This document shows positions 53,036 through 64,000 of a stretch of DNA of 64,000 nucleotides, in pieces; position 1 is the first letter of the stretch; each line of letters starts with the position of its first letter. Under the pieces are notes generated by a model. That model had not been told where the DNA came from. It made no database searches and saw only the letters and a program-made list of their open reading frames with translations. This DNA comes from Halictus rubicundus (lineage: Eukaryota; Arthropoda; Insecta; Hymenoptera; Halictidae): the NCBI RefSeq assembly GCF_050948215.1, contig NW_027488695.1, positions 514,001 to 578,000 of the forward strand, in the 5' to 3' direction. The position numbers were made by a program, and so were the translations under genes.

Positions 53036-56000
53036 ATGTCCGAAGGCACAGCAATACCGTTTAGTAAAATAGAGCCATTAAACGATAGAAATTACCATGT
53101 GTGGGCACTAAAAATAGGTGCGGTGCTTCGCGCAAGGAAATTATTTACAGAAGTGATAGTGAACCAGGAGCCACCGGAAGCCGCAGACCGCAATTCTGAA
53201 GCAGGCAAGATAAGATCGCTATGGGAGAGTAAAAACGATGAAGCATTCGGTATCCTGATCACCACATTGTCAAACGATCAGGCAGGACAATTCCTAACGG
53301 CGAATAAAGCGAAACAGGTATGGCAAGAGCTCCAACGCATTAATGCAGGCAGAGCACAAGATAGAAAGATAGATATAGCTGTCGTATTAAAAAACATAAC
53401 AATGAACAAAAATGAATCGGTGATTGAATATATGACACGGGCTAAAAATATTGCTTCACGTAGTGCAAGTATAGGGCATCCAATCGAAGATAGAGAACTA
53501 TCATATTACGTGGTAAGAGGAGTACACTACAAGTATGAGAAAGTGGCATCGGTGCTTAGAACTCAGAGAGGAATAAGCATGGAAGATGCACAACAAGCAT
53601 TGGAAGAAGAAGAGCGCAGAATAAACCAAGGCGCGTCAGGTGCAGACAGCGGATCGCAAAGTGGATGGAAAGAAGAGAGAGCATACAAAGTGTTTAGAGG
53701 TAATCGACGCAACCAAAATAATAACAGCGGATGTTTCATTTGTGGTAGGAAAAATCACAAGGCGGCAGATTGTTTTCACAGAAGAGAAAGAGAGAATGCT
53801 GTCACATCGTTCCGAGGTAGGCAAAATGCAAACAGATATAATCATGAAGGAAATAGAAACACAGGTTACAGAGGTAGAAGAGAGTACGCTAGATTGGCCA
53901 CCGGAGGAAATGAAGAATATTCATTTAACGTAGAGAAACAAGATGCGAGATCAAGAAACTCTGAGGAGTCAGAAATATGGACCTTGGACTCCGGATCGTC
54001 GACCCACATGTCACCTGATATAAAGAAAATGATGGACATTAAACCATATGAAGTTAAGGTAAATCTGGCAGAAGATGAACGGGCAATGTTATCCAGAGCG
54101 AAAGGTAACATGAAACTAGCCACAGATACGCAGGACGGTAAGCGTAACATTTTAATACAGAACGTACTATATATACCTAAATTAAGAGGAAACTTATTGT
54201 CAGTTAGCAAATTATGCGAAAATGGACATAAAGTCATATTTGAAAACAACGGTGCAAAAGTAATTGGTAAAAATAATAAGGTTATAGCAGAGGCATGCGA
54301 AAGAAATGGTATATATACAATCAGGCCAGGAAAACCCAACGATACAGTACCAGTGGCATTCAATGTAAATCAGAAGGGAGAGGAAATACATCAAGTAATG
54401 AAGAACGATAAGATGAACAAAATGTTATGGCATAAGAGATTGGGCCACGCATGTGAATATTACATGGATAAAATGAAAAACACAGGAGCAATTAGAGATC
54501 TAAATTACAGACAGGAAAACCTGGGCATCTGTGAACCATGCGTGATGGGAAAGCTAAGCCAAACACCACATAGAAGAATAGAAGAGATACAAGCGAAAGA
54601 ACCGTTAGAACTTATCCACATGGACGTTTGTGGGCCTATGCCAGTAAAATCACTGAATGGAAACAGATACGTAATGGTGATTGTGGATGAGTACAGTAGA
54701 TACGCTACGGTGTATCTAATGAGAACAAAGGATGAAACATATGAACACTTCTTACGGTACATGAACGAGAATGAAAACTCCCTTCGGAGAAAAATAAGGA
54801 ACGTTCGAACAGATAACGGAGGAGAATTCGTTAATAGAAAATTTGAGGAATTATATAAGTCAAAAGGTATTAAACATCAAAGAACAGTCGCATATAACCC
54901 TCAAAGTAATGGTACAGCAGAAAGACTAAACCGAACACTGTTAGACAAAACAAGAACACTACTGATAGACGCAGACCTTCCAGGGGAATTTTGGGGCGAG
55001 GCCATCATGACCGCAGTGTATATAAAAAAACTTAACGATTACCAAGACCACAGACATGCAAACACCTCAAGAAAGGTGGAGTGGAAAGAAGCCGACAATC
55101 TCGTATTTGAAGACATTTGGATGTGTGACGTATTATTTCATACCCAAAGAAGGCAGAGACAAGCTCATGCCTAGAGCACAAAGGGGCATTTTCGTGGGAT
55201 ATTCTCGCGAAACGAGAGCATATCGTGTATACGATCCAGTAAAGGACAAAATATATGCGACAAGGACGGCGAGATTCAACGAAGATGAGAAGGGATCCCA
55301 ATTGTTGAATAGTGAGCAGAGACCGAGACAAAGGATAGAAGATATAAGGTATGAGACCGAAGAGAGAAGACAAGAATGGAATAGTGAAGAACAGTTAAAA
55401 ACCATTGAGTGCAATGATCACAATAATAACGGAGAGAAAGCACAGACTAGAGGAAAAGGGCGTAAACCTGGAATAACATTGAAGGAAATACAGGAAGAGA
55501 GACGCAAGGAAAGGGAAACAAATGAAGAGTTACTAGTCGAAGCGGGAGCAAGACGCTCGGAGAGAATAAAGAATAGACAAGAACATGCTAGCTACATGGG
55601 AACAGGTGAACCGATACCACAAAAATTTAGAGAGGCGATGGAGTCGAACAACTCTATGCAATGGAAAAGAGCGATGGAAGAAGAAGTAGAGATAATGAAG
55701 CAAAGAGAAGTATGGGAACTAGTAAATAGAGAAAAGAATATGAAGGTGTTGAAAAGTAAATGGGTTTACACGGAGAAACAACTGACAGGTGAAAAATCAC
55801 CGAAATTCAAGGCACGATTGGTAGCAGTAGGGTGTAACCAATGGAAAGGAAAACACTATGAAGAATCGTTTGCTCCAGTATTAAGAATAGGAACAGCAAG
55901 GATAATGCTAGCACTTGCCAGCATTTACAACATGGAAATACGTCAATATGATGTAAGAGCAGCATATTTATATGGTTCGATCAAAGAAACAGTATTCATG

Positions 56001-57144
56001 GAACAGCCAGAAGGATTTGGAAAAGGAGAAAATAAAGTATGCAAATTGAAAAAGAGCATATATGGACTACCGCAGGCAGGAAATTGCTGGAATACAAAAA
56101 TCACAGAAGTGCTGGAATCAATAGGGATGAAGAGATTACCAGAAGATCCATGTCTCTATACAATAAAGAGAGGGAATAAAAAGCTGTGGTTGGGACTGTA
56201 TGTAGACGATATATTGGTCATTGGAACAGATTCCCAGATAATTACGGAGATAATAGATGAAGTCAAAGGACATTTCGAATTAACGGAAACGAAGGAATTG
56301 AAATTCCTCAACATACGAGTATCGAAACAAAATGGAAAATTGGCATTGTCACAGACTGAATATATAGACAATATATTACGAAAATATAATTTACAGGAAA
56401 GCAAAGCGGTAAGTACACCAATGGATCCACACCAGGACTTGGATGTTGATGATGACTCACCGCCCGAAGATAGTATGTATTATCAGGAAATGTTAGGCTC
56501 AATAATGTACCTAGCGACCGGTACGAGGGTAGATATAGCATTTAGTGTAAGTAAATTGTCCCAATACTCAAAAAATCCGAAACAGATACATTTAACAGCG
56601 CTTAAACGAGTTTTTAGATATCTTAAAGGTAGTAAGTATTACAAATTGGAATACGATGGGAATGCTGATAACATTAACCTAAGTACAGATGCGAGCTGGA
56701 ATAGCACGAAGGACGCAAAATCCTTTGGAGGATACATGGTAAAAATTGGTAATAATGTTGTAGATTGGCGAGCCAAAAAGCAAGAGTTGGTCGCTTTATC
56801 AACATGCGAAGCCGAATTAATAGCTACATATAAGCGATGGAGTACAGGAGGTAAAATGGGTACGCGGAATATTAGAGAGTTTAGAAGTTAAAATTGGGGA
56901 AAGATATTCAATTGAACTTAGCACGGATAGTAAAGCAGCTATAGACTGGATAAATAAATCCCATATTACAAATCGTACTAAACATATCAATAGAAAGTAT
57001 CATTTTGTTAAAGATGAGGTAAGCTCAAAATCAATAATATTGAAGCATGTAAAATCGGAAGAATTAGAGGCTGACATTCTGACTAAACCACTAGCGAGCG
57101 AAAGAATCAAAGGTTATTTGCATAAGATTAACATTAATAATTAA
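53036..57144 (+). pseudogene. Copia gag-pol with two frameshifts
   Basis: Starts MSEGTAIPFSKIEPLNDRNY. Gag has a CCHC knuckle near residue 233 (CFICGRKNHKAADC). Protease has LDSGSSTHM near 318. Integrase has HKRLGHACEYYMDKM, CEPCVMGK, IHMDVCGPM and VRTDNGGEF. At an A7 run (55024-55030) the frame changes. The second frame carries RT (YDVRAAYLYGS, YVDDILVIG) and RNase H (LSTDASWNSTKDAKS, STCEAELIA). A second change between about 56830 and 56850 moves the rest of RNase H (ELSTDSKAAIDW, ADILTKPLA) to the third frame, ending at 57142-57144. Each shift is of one base in the same direction. With identical LTRs, these may be sequencing errors in homopolymers or very recent damage. Confidence 0.88.
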
Positions 57145-57288
57145 AGCATATAAGTATCGTTTTGAAAAATTATTGTTATTTAATATTAGCGGTTGTACGA
57201 AAATTATCATTCTTTGTCAGTATTAAATATAGTATTAATATATCGGAACGTAAAAACTGTAAAAGGAAGCGCAACCAAAGGGGGGAAT

Positions 57289-57505
57289 TGTGAGACTGTG
57301 TGAGACTGAGGCGCGTTCCTGCGAAGTGTGTGTGTTGGATGTCTTGCGCATGCGCCGGGGATAGAGGAGTGATGGTTGCTTGCCGACGAGTAGAGAACGT
57401 GCGTAGATAATAGAGACATAGCGTGAAGATTGTATCAGCGATAGAATAACGTAGAGTTTAACATAGTTGTTTAATAAATATTATATACAGTAATAATAGA
57501 CAACA
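57289..57505 (+). repeat. Copia 3' LTR
   Basis: Same sequence as 52679-52895 as far as I can read it. Followed by the target duplication TTTGT. Confidence 0.9.
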
Positions 57506-57510
57506 TTTGT

Positions 57511-57712
57511 AACACAAGTAAAATATTTTATATTGCAGTTTTAAGTTTGTACAGTGTTTTCCCGAATATAGAAATGTTCAATATTACATAATACACCTAC
57601 AAAATGCTAAAAAGCTTTTGTCAACGACGATGCAATTTATAAAAAAAATTCTGAAAAAATTAAGAACAATTGTTTCAATAATATCTAACTACTGAATTTT
57701 TATAAAACTGCC
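57511..57712 (+). repeat. Dispersed repeat fragment
   Basis: ATAATATCTAACTACTGAAT and TTTTATAAAAC match 33690-33715 near the outer inverted repeat; the preceding part loosely matches 33590-33660. Non-coding. Confidence 0.5.
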
Positions 57713-58080
57713 CTAGTAGCACAAAATATTGGTTAAATATTTTTTTCAGATATTCAATAAATATTTTTTGAGCCACACTTTTTAATATGAAATAAATATC
57801 AGATTGAAATATTATATACAGATACAGGAAATATGAAATAAATGTTAAAGAAATGTAAATTAAATATTCATCAAATATGAAAGAGATATTTAAAATACGT
57901 AATGTAAATATTCAGAAAATATACGATCAATATTTAAAAAATGTAAAATAAATATTTCTGTTATATTCTATGAATGGTTAGTCTATATTTTTTAAACATT
58001 TATTTTACATTTAATGTATGTGTATACAATATTTGAATCGAATGTTTGCTTTATATTAAAATGTGTGGCTCAAAAAATAT
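57713..58080 (+). mobile_element. AT-rich element with CCCTAGTAGCAC end
   Basis: Starts CCCTAGTAGCACAAAATATT, the inverse of the end at 42304. The interior is AT-rich, with AAATATGAAATAAAT-type blocks. The right end is not certain. Non-coding. Confidence 0.5.
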
Positions 58081-58321
58081 TGGTTTGATGTTTGAAAAAA
58101 TATATTTAACTCACTTTTATATATTTGGTTTGCTAATTGTGGTTCTCTAGATAGGGATTTAGTGTTTTTTTTATGTAATATTAAATATGTATCTTTTAAA
58201 ACTTCGATTCCAAACGCGAACTGAAAATATGGGCACACGTGAGCGCGGCGCGGGCATTCCTTGGAGCGGTCACCCATCCCTCCTTGTGACGTGGCCTACG
58301 GTTGTTGTACCTCGGTGATCT
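58081..58321. other. Target-side flank, GC-rich at 58215-58310
   Basis: No gene. The minus strand contains GATGGGTGACCGC, which resembles part of 5S rRNA, but the rest of a 5S gene is not there. Confidence 0.4.
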
Positions 58322-58330
58322 GTAACGTAG
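58322..58330 (+). repeat. LINE target-site duplication, 3' side
   Basis: GTAACGTAG, repeated exactly at 62950-62958. It borders the poly(T) that marks the tail of the minus-strand LINE. Confidence 0.85.
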
Positions 58331-58667
58331 TTTTTTTTTTTTTTTTTTTAAACAAGAGTTTATTATACTTATTTGTACATCCTTATACATTTAGTAACAG
58401 ATCAAATATATACACATGTATATTAGGCACCTTGTGTGTTTTGCGCAGTTCCTACCTAATAAGGTTTACCTGCTCCTTACTTTCTAGGATATGTGTGTTA
58501 GTCTACGGATGGCGGTATTTTTATATTGCACGCTGTTGGTTTTGTACATTACGTGTTTGGTACTTTTTTTTTTAAGTATAGGAAACGCTTATGTGTAAAA
58601 ACCTATCTACGGCACTTATATACTAATTCTATATTAGCATTTTAGTATTCTATTATGCGCAATACTA

Positions 58668-61352
58668 TCAGTTGTATTCGTGGAATATCTTTAGGGCTTG
58701 GTACGGTAGTTTGTGTTTTATTTTAAATTGTTGGTTGTGGCTTCTTATTGCTGTTATTTCTGTTAGTAGTGGGTTGCTGTTTGTTTGGGTCTTATAGAAA
58801 TGTTCTGCTAGTGTTTTGATGTAATCTAGGATTTCTGGTAGTTCCGCTTCTTGATGCATGTCCTTAATTTTCGCATAGTAATTTTCTGATAATATCAGTC
58901 TAAGGCACTTATTTTGGTAGGTTTGTAGTGGTTTAGTGTTGGTTGGTGCTGCACTACACCATACTGCTGCTGCGTAGGTTATTGTTGGTCTCAGTATCAT
59001 GGTATATATCAATTTTTTGTTTAGTGGTGATAGTTTTGAGTTGGCGACCATTAAGGGATATAGTTTTTTTTGTACTGCATATGCTTTTCTAAGCACTTGT
59101 TTGATATGTTCTTTGAACAGCATTTTGCTGTCGAGATTTACTCCTAGATATTTAACTTTGTTGATTGGGTGAGTAGTGTGGTTGTATACTTTTATGGGCT
59201 GTATTATTTTTATATCCTTGGTCTTTTTTGCAAATATGATTACTTCGGTTTTGCTTTCGTTGAGTGCAATTTTCCATTTTGTGTAAAAGTCTTGTAGAAT
59301 GTTTATATGAATTTGTATTTGTTTTGCTGCTATTATGGCATTAAATGAGTGGGCATATATGGCTGTGTCATCTGCAAAGAGTGCCAGTTTTGTTTTGGAG
59401 AATGTTGGTATATCATTTAGATATATATTGAATAGTTTGGGTCCTAGTACTGATCCTTGTGGTACGCCTGCTCTAATTTTCCTTTTTCTTGATATGCTAT
59501 TGTTTACGCTGACTTGTAGTTTTCTATTTCTTAGATATGAGTTTATAAATTTAATCAGTGCTTTGGGATATTTGAGTTGTATCATTTTGTATATCAGGCC
59601 ATCTATCCACACCCTATCGAATGCTTTTTCAATATCCAGCAGCAGCATTACGGTCACATTATCTTTATTGTAATTTATGGCCACGTCATTGACTATACGT
59701 ACTACTTGTTGCACTGTGTTATGTCTCTCCCTGAAACTGAATTGTTGGTCCACTATTATTTTATTATTCTCCTCGTAGTCGTTTAGTCTTTTTGATATTA
59801 TTTTCTCTGTTAGTTTGCTCATTGTTTGTAGGAGGCTGATTGGTCGATAGCTGCTGGGGTCTGTTTTATTTTTTCCAGTTTTATATATCGGTGTTACATT
59901 GCTTGTTTTCCAGTGGACTGGGAAGTGTGATAATTTGATTGTTGCATTAATTATGTATGTAAGTTGTACTATTGTTTTACGTTCTAGATTTTTAAGTACT
60001 ATGTTTTGTATGTTATCAGTGCCAGGGGCTTTTTTTGATGGGAGCTTCTTGATAACCTGTATTATTTCTCTAGGAGATGTTTTGTATTTGTCCCAGTCGT
60101 CTGGTATTGTTTCTCTTATGTAGCTCTTTACTTCCTCCACTATTTTTTCTTGAGTGATACTATTGTTAGTTAGATTTATATTGTGTACTGATTCAAATTG
60201 TGTTGCCAACATATTTGCTTTATCAATGTCAGTTAGTGCTTCTTCTCTATTTTTGCTAAGTGTTGCTACTGGTTGATATTCATTTTTAAAGATTTTGGTC
60301 ATCCGCCAGAGTGATTTGTCATAGATATTTATGTTTTTTAGTTTCTTTGTCCAGATTTCATTTCTGTGTTTGGATATTGCCGCCCTTATTTCTTTAGTCT
60401 TTGTTTTTGTTTCCTCTTTTAGTGTCGGTATCCTTGTTCGCTGCCACATTTTTCTTAACCTATTTCTGTCAAATATCATGTTTAGAATGTTGTTTGGTAA
60501 CCTATCTTGTACCGTTTTGTGTGTCCTTAGTGGAATTGTTTTGGCTATTGCTTCTTGTATGATTTTTGTGAGCTTTTGAACTTCTGTGTCTATTTGTTCT
60601 GCAGTGCAGATCTTGTTTGTAATTTTAGTTTTGCTGTTTAGTATATCCCTAAATTTTTCCCAGTCCGCTTTTTCATAGTCATATACTTTTCTTTTACTTG
60701 TGCTTTTGTGTTGTGATCCTAGCGTAAATATTATGGGATTATGATCCGATGAGAGTTCCTGTAGCGTGTGGATGTTGCTTATTCCTGTCACATTTTTGTT
60801 TATTCCTATATCTATCGTTGTTGGTGCTGTGCCATTGTCTGGGTAGTGCGTTGGTTCGTCTGGGAAGAATATGCTGCAGTTATTTTTTAATGAATAGTTA
60901 TATAGGACTCTGCCTCTCCTATTATTTTTGTGACAGTTCCATACAGTGTGTCTGGCATTTAGATCACCAACCACGATCACTTTGTTTCCTATATTAAGTA
61001 GCGTATCTAAATCCTTTGGTGTAAGGTTTTGGCTGGGACTATTATATCCTGCTATTATGTGTACATTACTAACTAACTTAATACATATGCATTCTAAGGC
61101 TATGTTATTACTAATCTTAACTTCTTTATATGGCACTCCGTTTTTAACTAGTATTACAATGCCTCCTCCGTTACTATCCTTATCTTTCCTAATTACTTGG
61201 TAGTTTCTTATTCTAATTTTAATGCTACTATTCAGTCTTGACTCGTTTATCATCATTATGTCAATGTTATTGTTGCTTAGAAAGTGTATCAATTCTGAGA
61301 TCCTACCCCTAAGTCCATTTGCGTTTCAGCTGCATATTTTTATATTACTCAT
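58668..61352 (-). pseudogene. LINE ORF2: endonuclease and reverse transcriptase
   Basis: The natural start is ATG at 61352-61350, overlapping the ORF1 stop (ATGAGTAA). After eight codons there is a TGA at 61328-61326, where related proteins have tryptophan before NANGLRGR; the remaining 874-residue frame is open from 61292. The apurinic endonuclease domain has MMINESRL, VVGDLNARHTVW and LSSDHNPI. Reverse transcriptase has SKKAPGTDNI, YRPISLL, GVPQGSVLGP and FADDTAIYAHS, with the catalytic DD about residue 641 of the open part. The enzyme nicks DNA and copies its RNA at the nick. A single stop separates this copy from an intact ORF2, but it removes the first strand and part of the endonuclease core if translation restarts at 61292. 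Confidence 0.88.
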
Positions 61353-62652
61353 TGTTTATTTTTTGGCAGAATTCTATGAAGATTTGAAATTGTTCTACTT
61401 TGTTGCTGCAGTGTTTAATTTGATTATTTAATTCTCTGACTAGATCTAGCATTTGCTTTATGTTAACTAGTTTGTTTAGTTGATTAATTTCATTTGTTAG
61501 GCTTATGAAGTCAGAGAGGTCACCTTTGTCTTGGTTCGAGTTTCCCTGTGCTATTCTTGTTCCTAGTATATTTGGTTGGTTTGGTTGTGGGTTGGTGTTT
61601 GTGGTTACTTCGGTAGTGGCAGTTGTCCCAGTCTGTGTCCTCGTATGTGTTGCCTGGTGTAGCCTTCCAGATTTGGTTATTGCACTATACTGGATGTTGT
61701 TGTTTCTGTTTTCCGTGTTGGTGTTTGAGTATTTGTTCATAAGCGGTTGACATTCATTGCTGCTGGTGTTAGTTGTGGCATTGATCATTGGGAATTGTCT
61801 GCCGTCCATTATGTTTAGAGTTTTGGTGTGGTTGGTTACGTTTCTTGGTTTTTTAGTATTGATTAATTTTACTCTTTTTTGGTATTCCTCACATTTTGTT
61901 GAGTTGGCTGGATGATCCTTACCACAGTTGGCGCATTTTGCTGGTTCTTCTCTGTTCTTGGTGCATTCCCTGGTCCAGTGTTCCCCAGCACATTTCAGGC
62001 ATACTATTCTGGCATAACAGTTTGTTGTTGCATGTCCCCATGCTTGACATCTATGGCATTGGGTTATTCCTTTTTTACTTACATAGTTTTCCCAGGTTAC
62101 CCTCACGTTATTGATATGCCTAATCTCTTGTTTGAGTTTGTTAATATTTGTATTTCCCACTATTATTACCATGTGTTTAGGATGTTTTGTATTTTTCATT
62201 AGATTTATTTTTTGTATCGTATATCCTAGCTCTTTTAGTTCTCTTTCGATGTCCTCTATTTCTGTTTGATTGTGTAGTCCTTGTATGACATATGTCTTTC
62301 TCTTTTCTGTCTTGTTTGTATACGTATGAAATTTGAAATTCTTTTGTATCCATATGTCTTTAAGTAGTGTATATTGCTCTTGTGTTGTTGTAAATACCTC
62401 TGTGAAGTTTTCGTGATATTTTATGTAATAGTTTTCCTTTAGCAGGTCTTTTAGTGTCTTCATGAAAGCTGCATGTGTTTGTATGGTGCCATGCAGTACC
62501 AGCGGAGGAGGTTTTTTGTTTTTCTTTGGTTTTGTAGCCATACCTTCTCCAGTATCCATTTCCATTTCGTCATTTTCACTTTCTTTATCTGACAGTAAAT
62601 CATATCTATTGCTATATTCGATTGGAGTCTGCGGTTTTTTGGAGTTTTTCAT
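61345..62652 (-). CDS. LINE ORF1: nucleic-acid-binding protein
   Basis: An intact frame of 435 residues. The N terminus is charged (MEMDTGEGMATKPKKNKK). A central region resembles the RNA-binding fold of Jockey ORF1 proteins. Three zinc knuckles follow: CHRCQAWGHATTNC from residue 199, CLKCAGEHWTREC from about 218, and CANCGKDHPANSTKC from about 239. The C-terminal half is rich in Asn, Thr and Gln, and the last 60 residues look like a coiled coil. It binds the LINE RNA. Its stop overlaps the ORF2 start, which suggests termination-reinitiation. Confidence 0.88.
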   Translation of the reverse strand: MKNSKKPQTPIEYSNRYDLLSDKESENDEMEMDTGEGMATKPKKNKKPPPLVLHGTIQTHAAFMKTLKDLLKENYYIKYHENFTEVFTTTQEQYTLLKDIWIQKNFKFHTYTNKTEKRKTYVIQGLHNQTEIEDIERELKELGYTIQKINLMKNTKHPKHMVIIVGNTNINKLKQEIRHINNVRVTWENYVSKKGITQCHRCQAWGHATTNCYARIVCLKCAGEHWTRECTKNREEPAKCANCGKDHPANSTKCEEYQKRVKLINTKKPRNVTNHTKTLNIMDGRQFPMINATTNTSSNECQPLMNKYSNTNTENRNNNIQYSAITKSGRLHQATHTRTQTGTTATTEVTTNTNPQPNQPNILGTRIAQGNSNQDKGDLSDFISLTNEINQLNKLVNIKQMLDLVRELNNQIKHCSNKVEQFQIFIEFCQKINNE

Positions 62653-62949
62653 TTTTGTTTCTCCCTCTCGTAGTTTTCTTTTTCTATTATTTATTATGAC
62701 CTCATCAAATGCTGTTTCATTTTTATGATTTTGGCCCTCTTTGGAAGAGGTTATGTGGTTGTGTTTTAAGTTGTGTTCCGCTATATTTCGATATATTGTA
62801 TCCTGCGTGTCTCTTTATCAGGTTTTACTGTGTTTATATTCCACTGGTTATTGTTTCTCTTATTTGTTATTTCGATACTTTAACTATCCCTGGGTTTACC
62901 TCAACCGGAGATGTTACGACCAAACCAGCTTCAGACCCGGACGAGAATC

Positions 62950-62958
62950 GTAACGTAG
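62950..62958 (+). repeat. LINE target-site duplication, 5' side
   Basis: GTAACGTAG, matching 58322-58330. It places the LINE 5' end at 62949, so the copy is not 5'-truncated. Confidence 0.85.
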
Positions 62959-63562
62959 TGGTGTTCCTACCCCTTCGAATCATCAGATGAAATCATTTTG
63001 CCAACATTTCAATTTTCACTAACAATACTAGTGGCACCATAAAAGATACACTACCGTTCAAAAGTGTGGAAGGAGCTGAACAGAATCTTATGGAACTTTA
63101 TTGTTTAAGATTTTTTATTATAATCAAAGTATGACTTTCTCTGAAAATTGAATTTAGTAAAGCGAAAGAAGCTAGGGAAAAAAGGCAAAGGAACAAATGA
63201 TACATATATAATAATGAATACGGATTTGATGGCATATTAATTTAACTTTTATTGAATACGCTTGAAATAAAGATATATTTTATATATATTTATAAGCTTA
63301 CAGCCTTGACTTGGCTGTCGCTAAAAATAAAGACACGCATTGTCTTATTTCCACCTCCGTAATTGTAGTTTGCCTTCTTCTTGTGGCAGCTGTGAAATTA
63401 AAAATGAAACAAAATACATACATATGTATTACATAAAAGTAATAATTATAGTTACTTACTCATTACAGCATCCTATAATTTTAAATTTACAAATGATAAT
63501 TTGAAGAAGATCCCGCTATACAGCGACGCCTATCGGCGCCGTGCAATATTAATAGTATTACA
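62959..63562. other. No gene; one Tc1/mariner-like end
   Basis: TACACTACCGTTCAAAAGTG at about 63049 is the kind of end seen in Tc1-type elements. No matching second end or transposase is in the window. The rest is AT-rich. Confidence 0.4.
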
Positions 63563-64000
63563 TGTAAGGTTACCCATCTATGTTACCACAAAGACTGACG
63601 ATTATAAGACAGAAGACTGTTCTCTGCGATACCGTTGCAATATGTAGATACGTTATATTTTTCATTTATGTGTTTTATACTACCAAGTTTATTAATATAA
63701 TATAGTTGTGTGAACAGTAAGATGGCGTTATTTTTCTACAACCATTAACATTGGTTATGGGCCCAGGAACGTCCAACTGCGTCTAAAAAAAAAAAAAAAA
63801 AAGTTCCGCAACGCAAGTCTTGGTACGCACGTGTTATCAAGATAACCTAAAAATAAAATTGCATGCACGCAGCGTGGCTAGTCGATTTTTAGTAAGTCCA
63901 TATATACTCTACAAAATATCAAAATGAGTATGGAGTCTAAAGAAGAAAATCGTATAACAAAATTGTCAGCCGACAATTATCGATCCTGGAAGATCGAAAT
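63563..64000 (+). mobile_element. Copia element, 5' end (runs off window)
   Basis: A probable 5' LTR of about 188 bp (TGTAAGGTTACCC to ACCATTAACA, 63563-63750) is followed by the primer-binding site GGTTATGGGCCCAG at 63753-63766, an A17-18 run, and a gag start. The LTR 3' copy is outside the window, so the limits are inferred. Confidence 0.75.
63924..64000 (+). CDS. gag: Copia Gag, N-terminal part
   Basis: ATG at 63924 gives MSMESKEENRITKLSADNYR followed by SWKIE, the usual opening of insect Copia Gag (a conserved NY-x-x-W motif). Cut by the window end. Intactness cannot be judged. Confidence 0.75.
   Translation, partial: MSMESKEENRITKLSADNYRSWKIE

Larger units (their letters stand above)
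52679..57505 (+). mobile_element. Copia LTR retrotransposon with identical LTRs
   Basis: LTRs of 217 bp (52679-52895 and 57289-57505) read the same throughout. The 5-bp duplication TTTGT (52674-52678, 57506-57510) fixes the limits. The primer-binding site TGGTAGCAGAGCG is at 52899, and the purine tract AAAGGGGGGAAT ends at 57288. The element is very young, yet the polyprotein has two frameshifts. Confidence 0.92.
58331..62949 (-). mobile_element. Full-length Jockey-type LINE
   Basis: A 4.6-kb non-LTR retrotransposon on the minus strand: 5' leader of about 300 bp, ORF1, overlapping ORF2, 3' region of about 320 bp and a poly(A) tail (poly(T) at 58331-58349). It is bounded by a perfect 9-bp duplication. 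Only one inactivating change is seen (nonsense near the start of ORF2). Confidence 0.9.

Noticed and set aside
58215..58310. Possible 5S rRNA on the minus strand (GATGGGTGACCGC)
   Set aside because: Only a short block resembles 5S rRNA; the internal promoter region and the paired ends are not recognisable.

Overview
The window reads as insect nuclear DNA that is almost entirely transposable elements. The evidence is the AT-rich background, short introns of 76-149 bases with GT/AG ends, a Jockey-type LINE, Copia elements with the Drosophila-type primer-binding site GGTTATGGGCCCAG, animal-type CACTA and piggyBac relatives, and many short inverted-repeat elements. An ant or another hymenopteran is my best guess; that is inference. 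I recognise no ordinary host housekeeping gene, no tRNA gene and no rRNA gene. The one small spliced gene that might not belong to an intact element is a pipsqueak-type DNA-binding domain at 45401-45649.

Region by region. 1-1368 holds a piggyBac transposase tail and a 249-bp piggyBac-type MITE. 1369-19404 is the most striking object: an 18-kb inverted structure. Each arm carries, from outside in, a terminal zone with its own inverted repeats, a Mutator-like transposase fused to a YqaJ nuclease, a satellite built of consecutive hairpins, a triplicated short exon with a small spliced gene, an AT-rich hAT-like end and a long minisatellite. The two arms end in the same short sequence at TTAA. Between them lies a Copia gag-pol without recognisable LTRs. 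19405-22633 holds a second 249-bp MITE and Tc1/mariner-type fold-back repeats. 22634-28212 is a complete, nearly intact Gypsy element.

28213-34058 is a nest: outer inverted repeats, inside them a palindromic hAT-ended element, and inside that a 3.35-kb GC-rich insertion with a CCAAT/TATA promoter. 34452-36564 is a 2.1-kb palindrome in which one arm contains a hAT MITE and the other keeps the empty site. 36618-37927 carries a spliced RGG-box gene followed by the same minisatellite and arm end as the 18-kb element, so it is a further copy of that family. 38261-40652 is a decayed CACTA element with a spliced accessory gene. 41880-52678 is mostly AT-rich, with a Gypsy pol fragment and LTR, the pipsqueak gene, an internally deleted Copia and several fold-backs.

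52679-57505 is a Copia with identical LTRs but two frameshifts. 58331-62949 is a full-length Jockey-type LINE with a 9-bp target duplication and one nonsense codon. A third Copia starts at 63563 and runs off the window.

The genes work as selfish units. Transposases and nucleases cut and move the DNA elements, and Gag-Pol or ORF1-ORF2 copy the retroelements. The novelty candidate is the 18-kb family: transposase-nuclease plus hairpin satellite plus small spliced gene plus minisatellite, in inverted duplicate.
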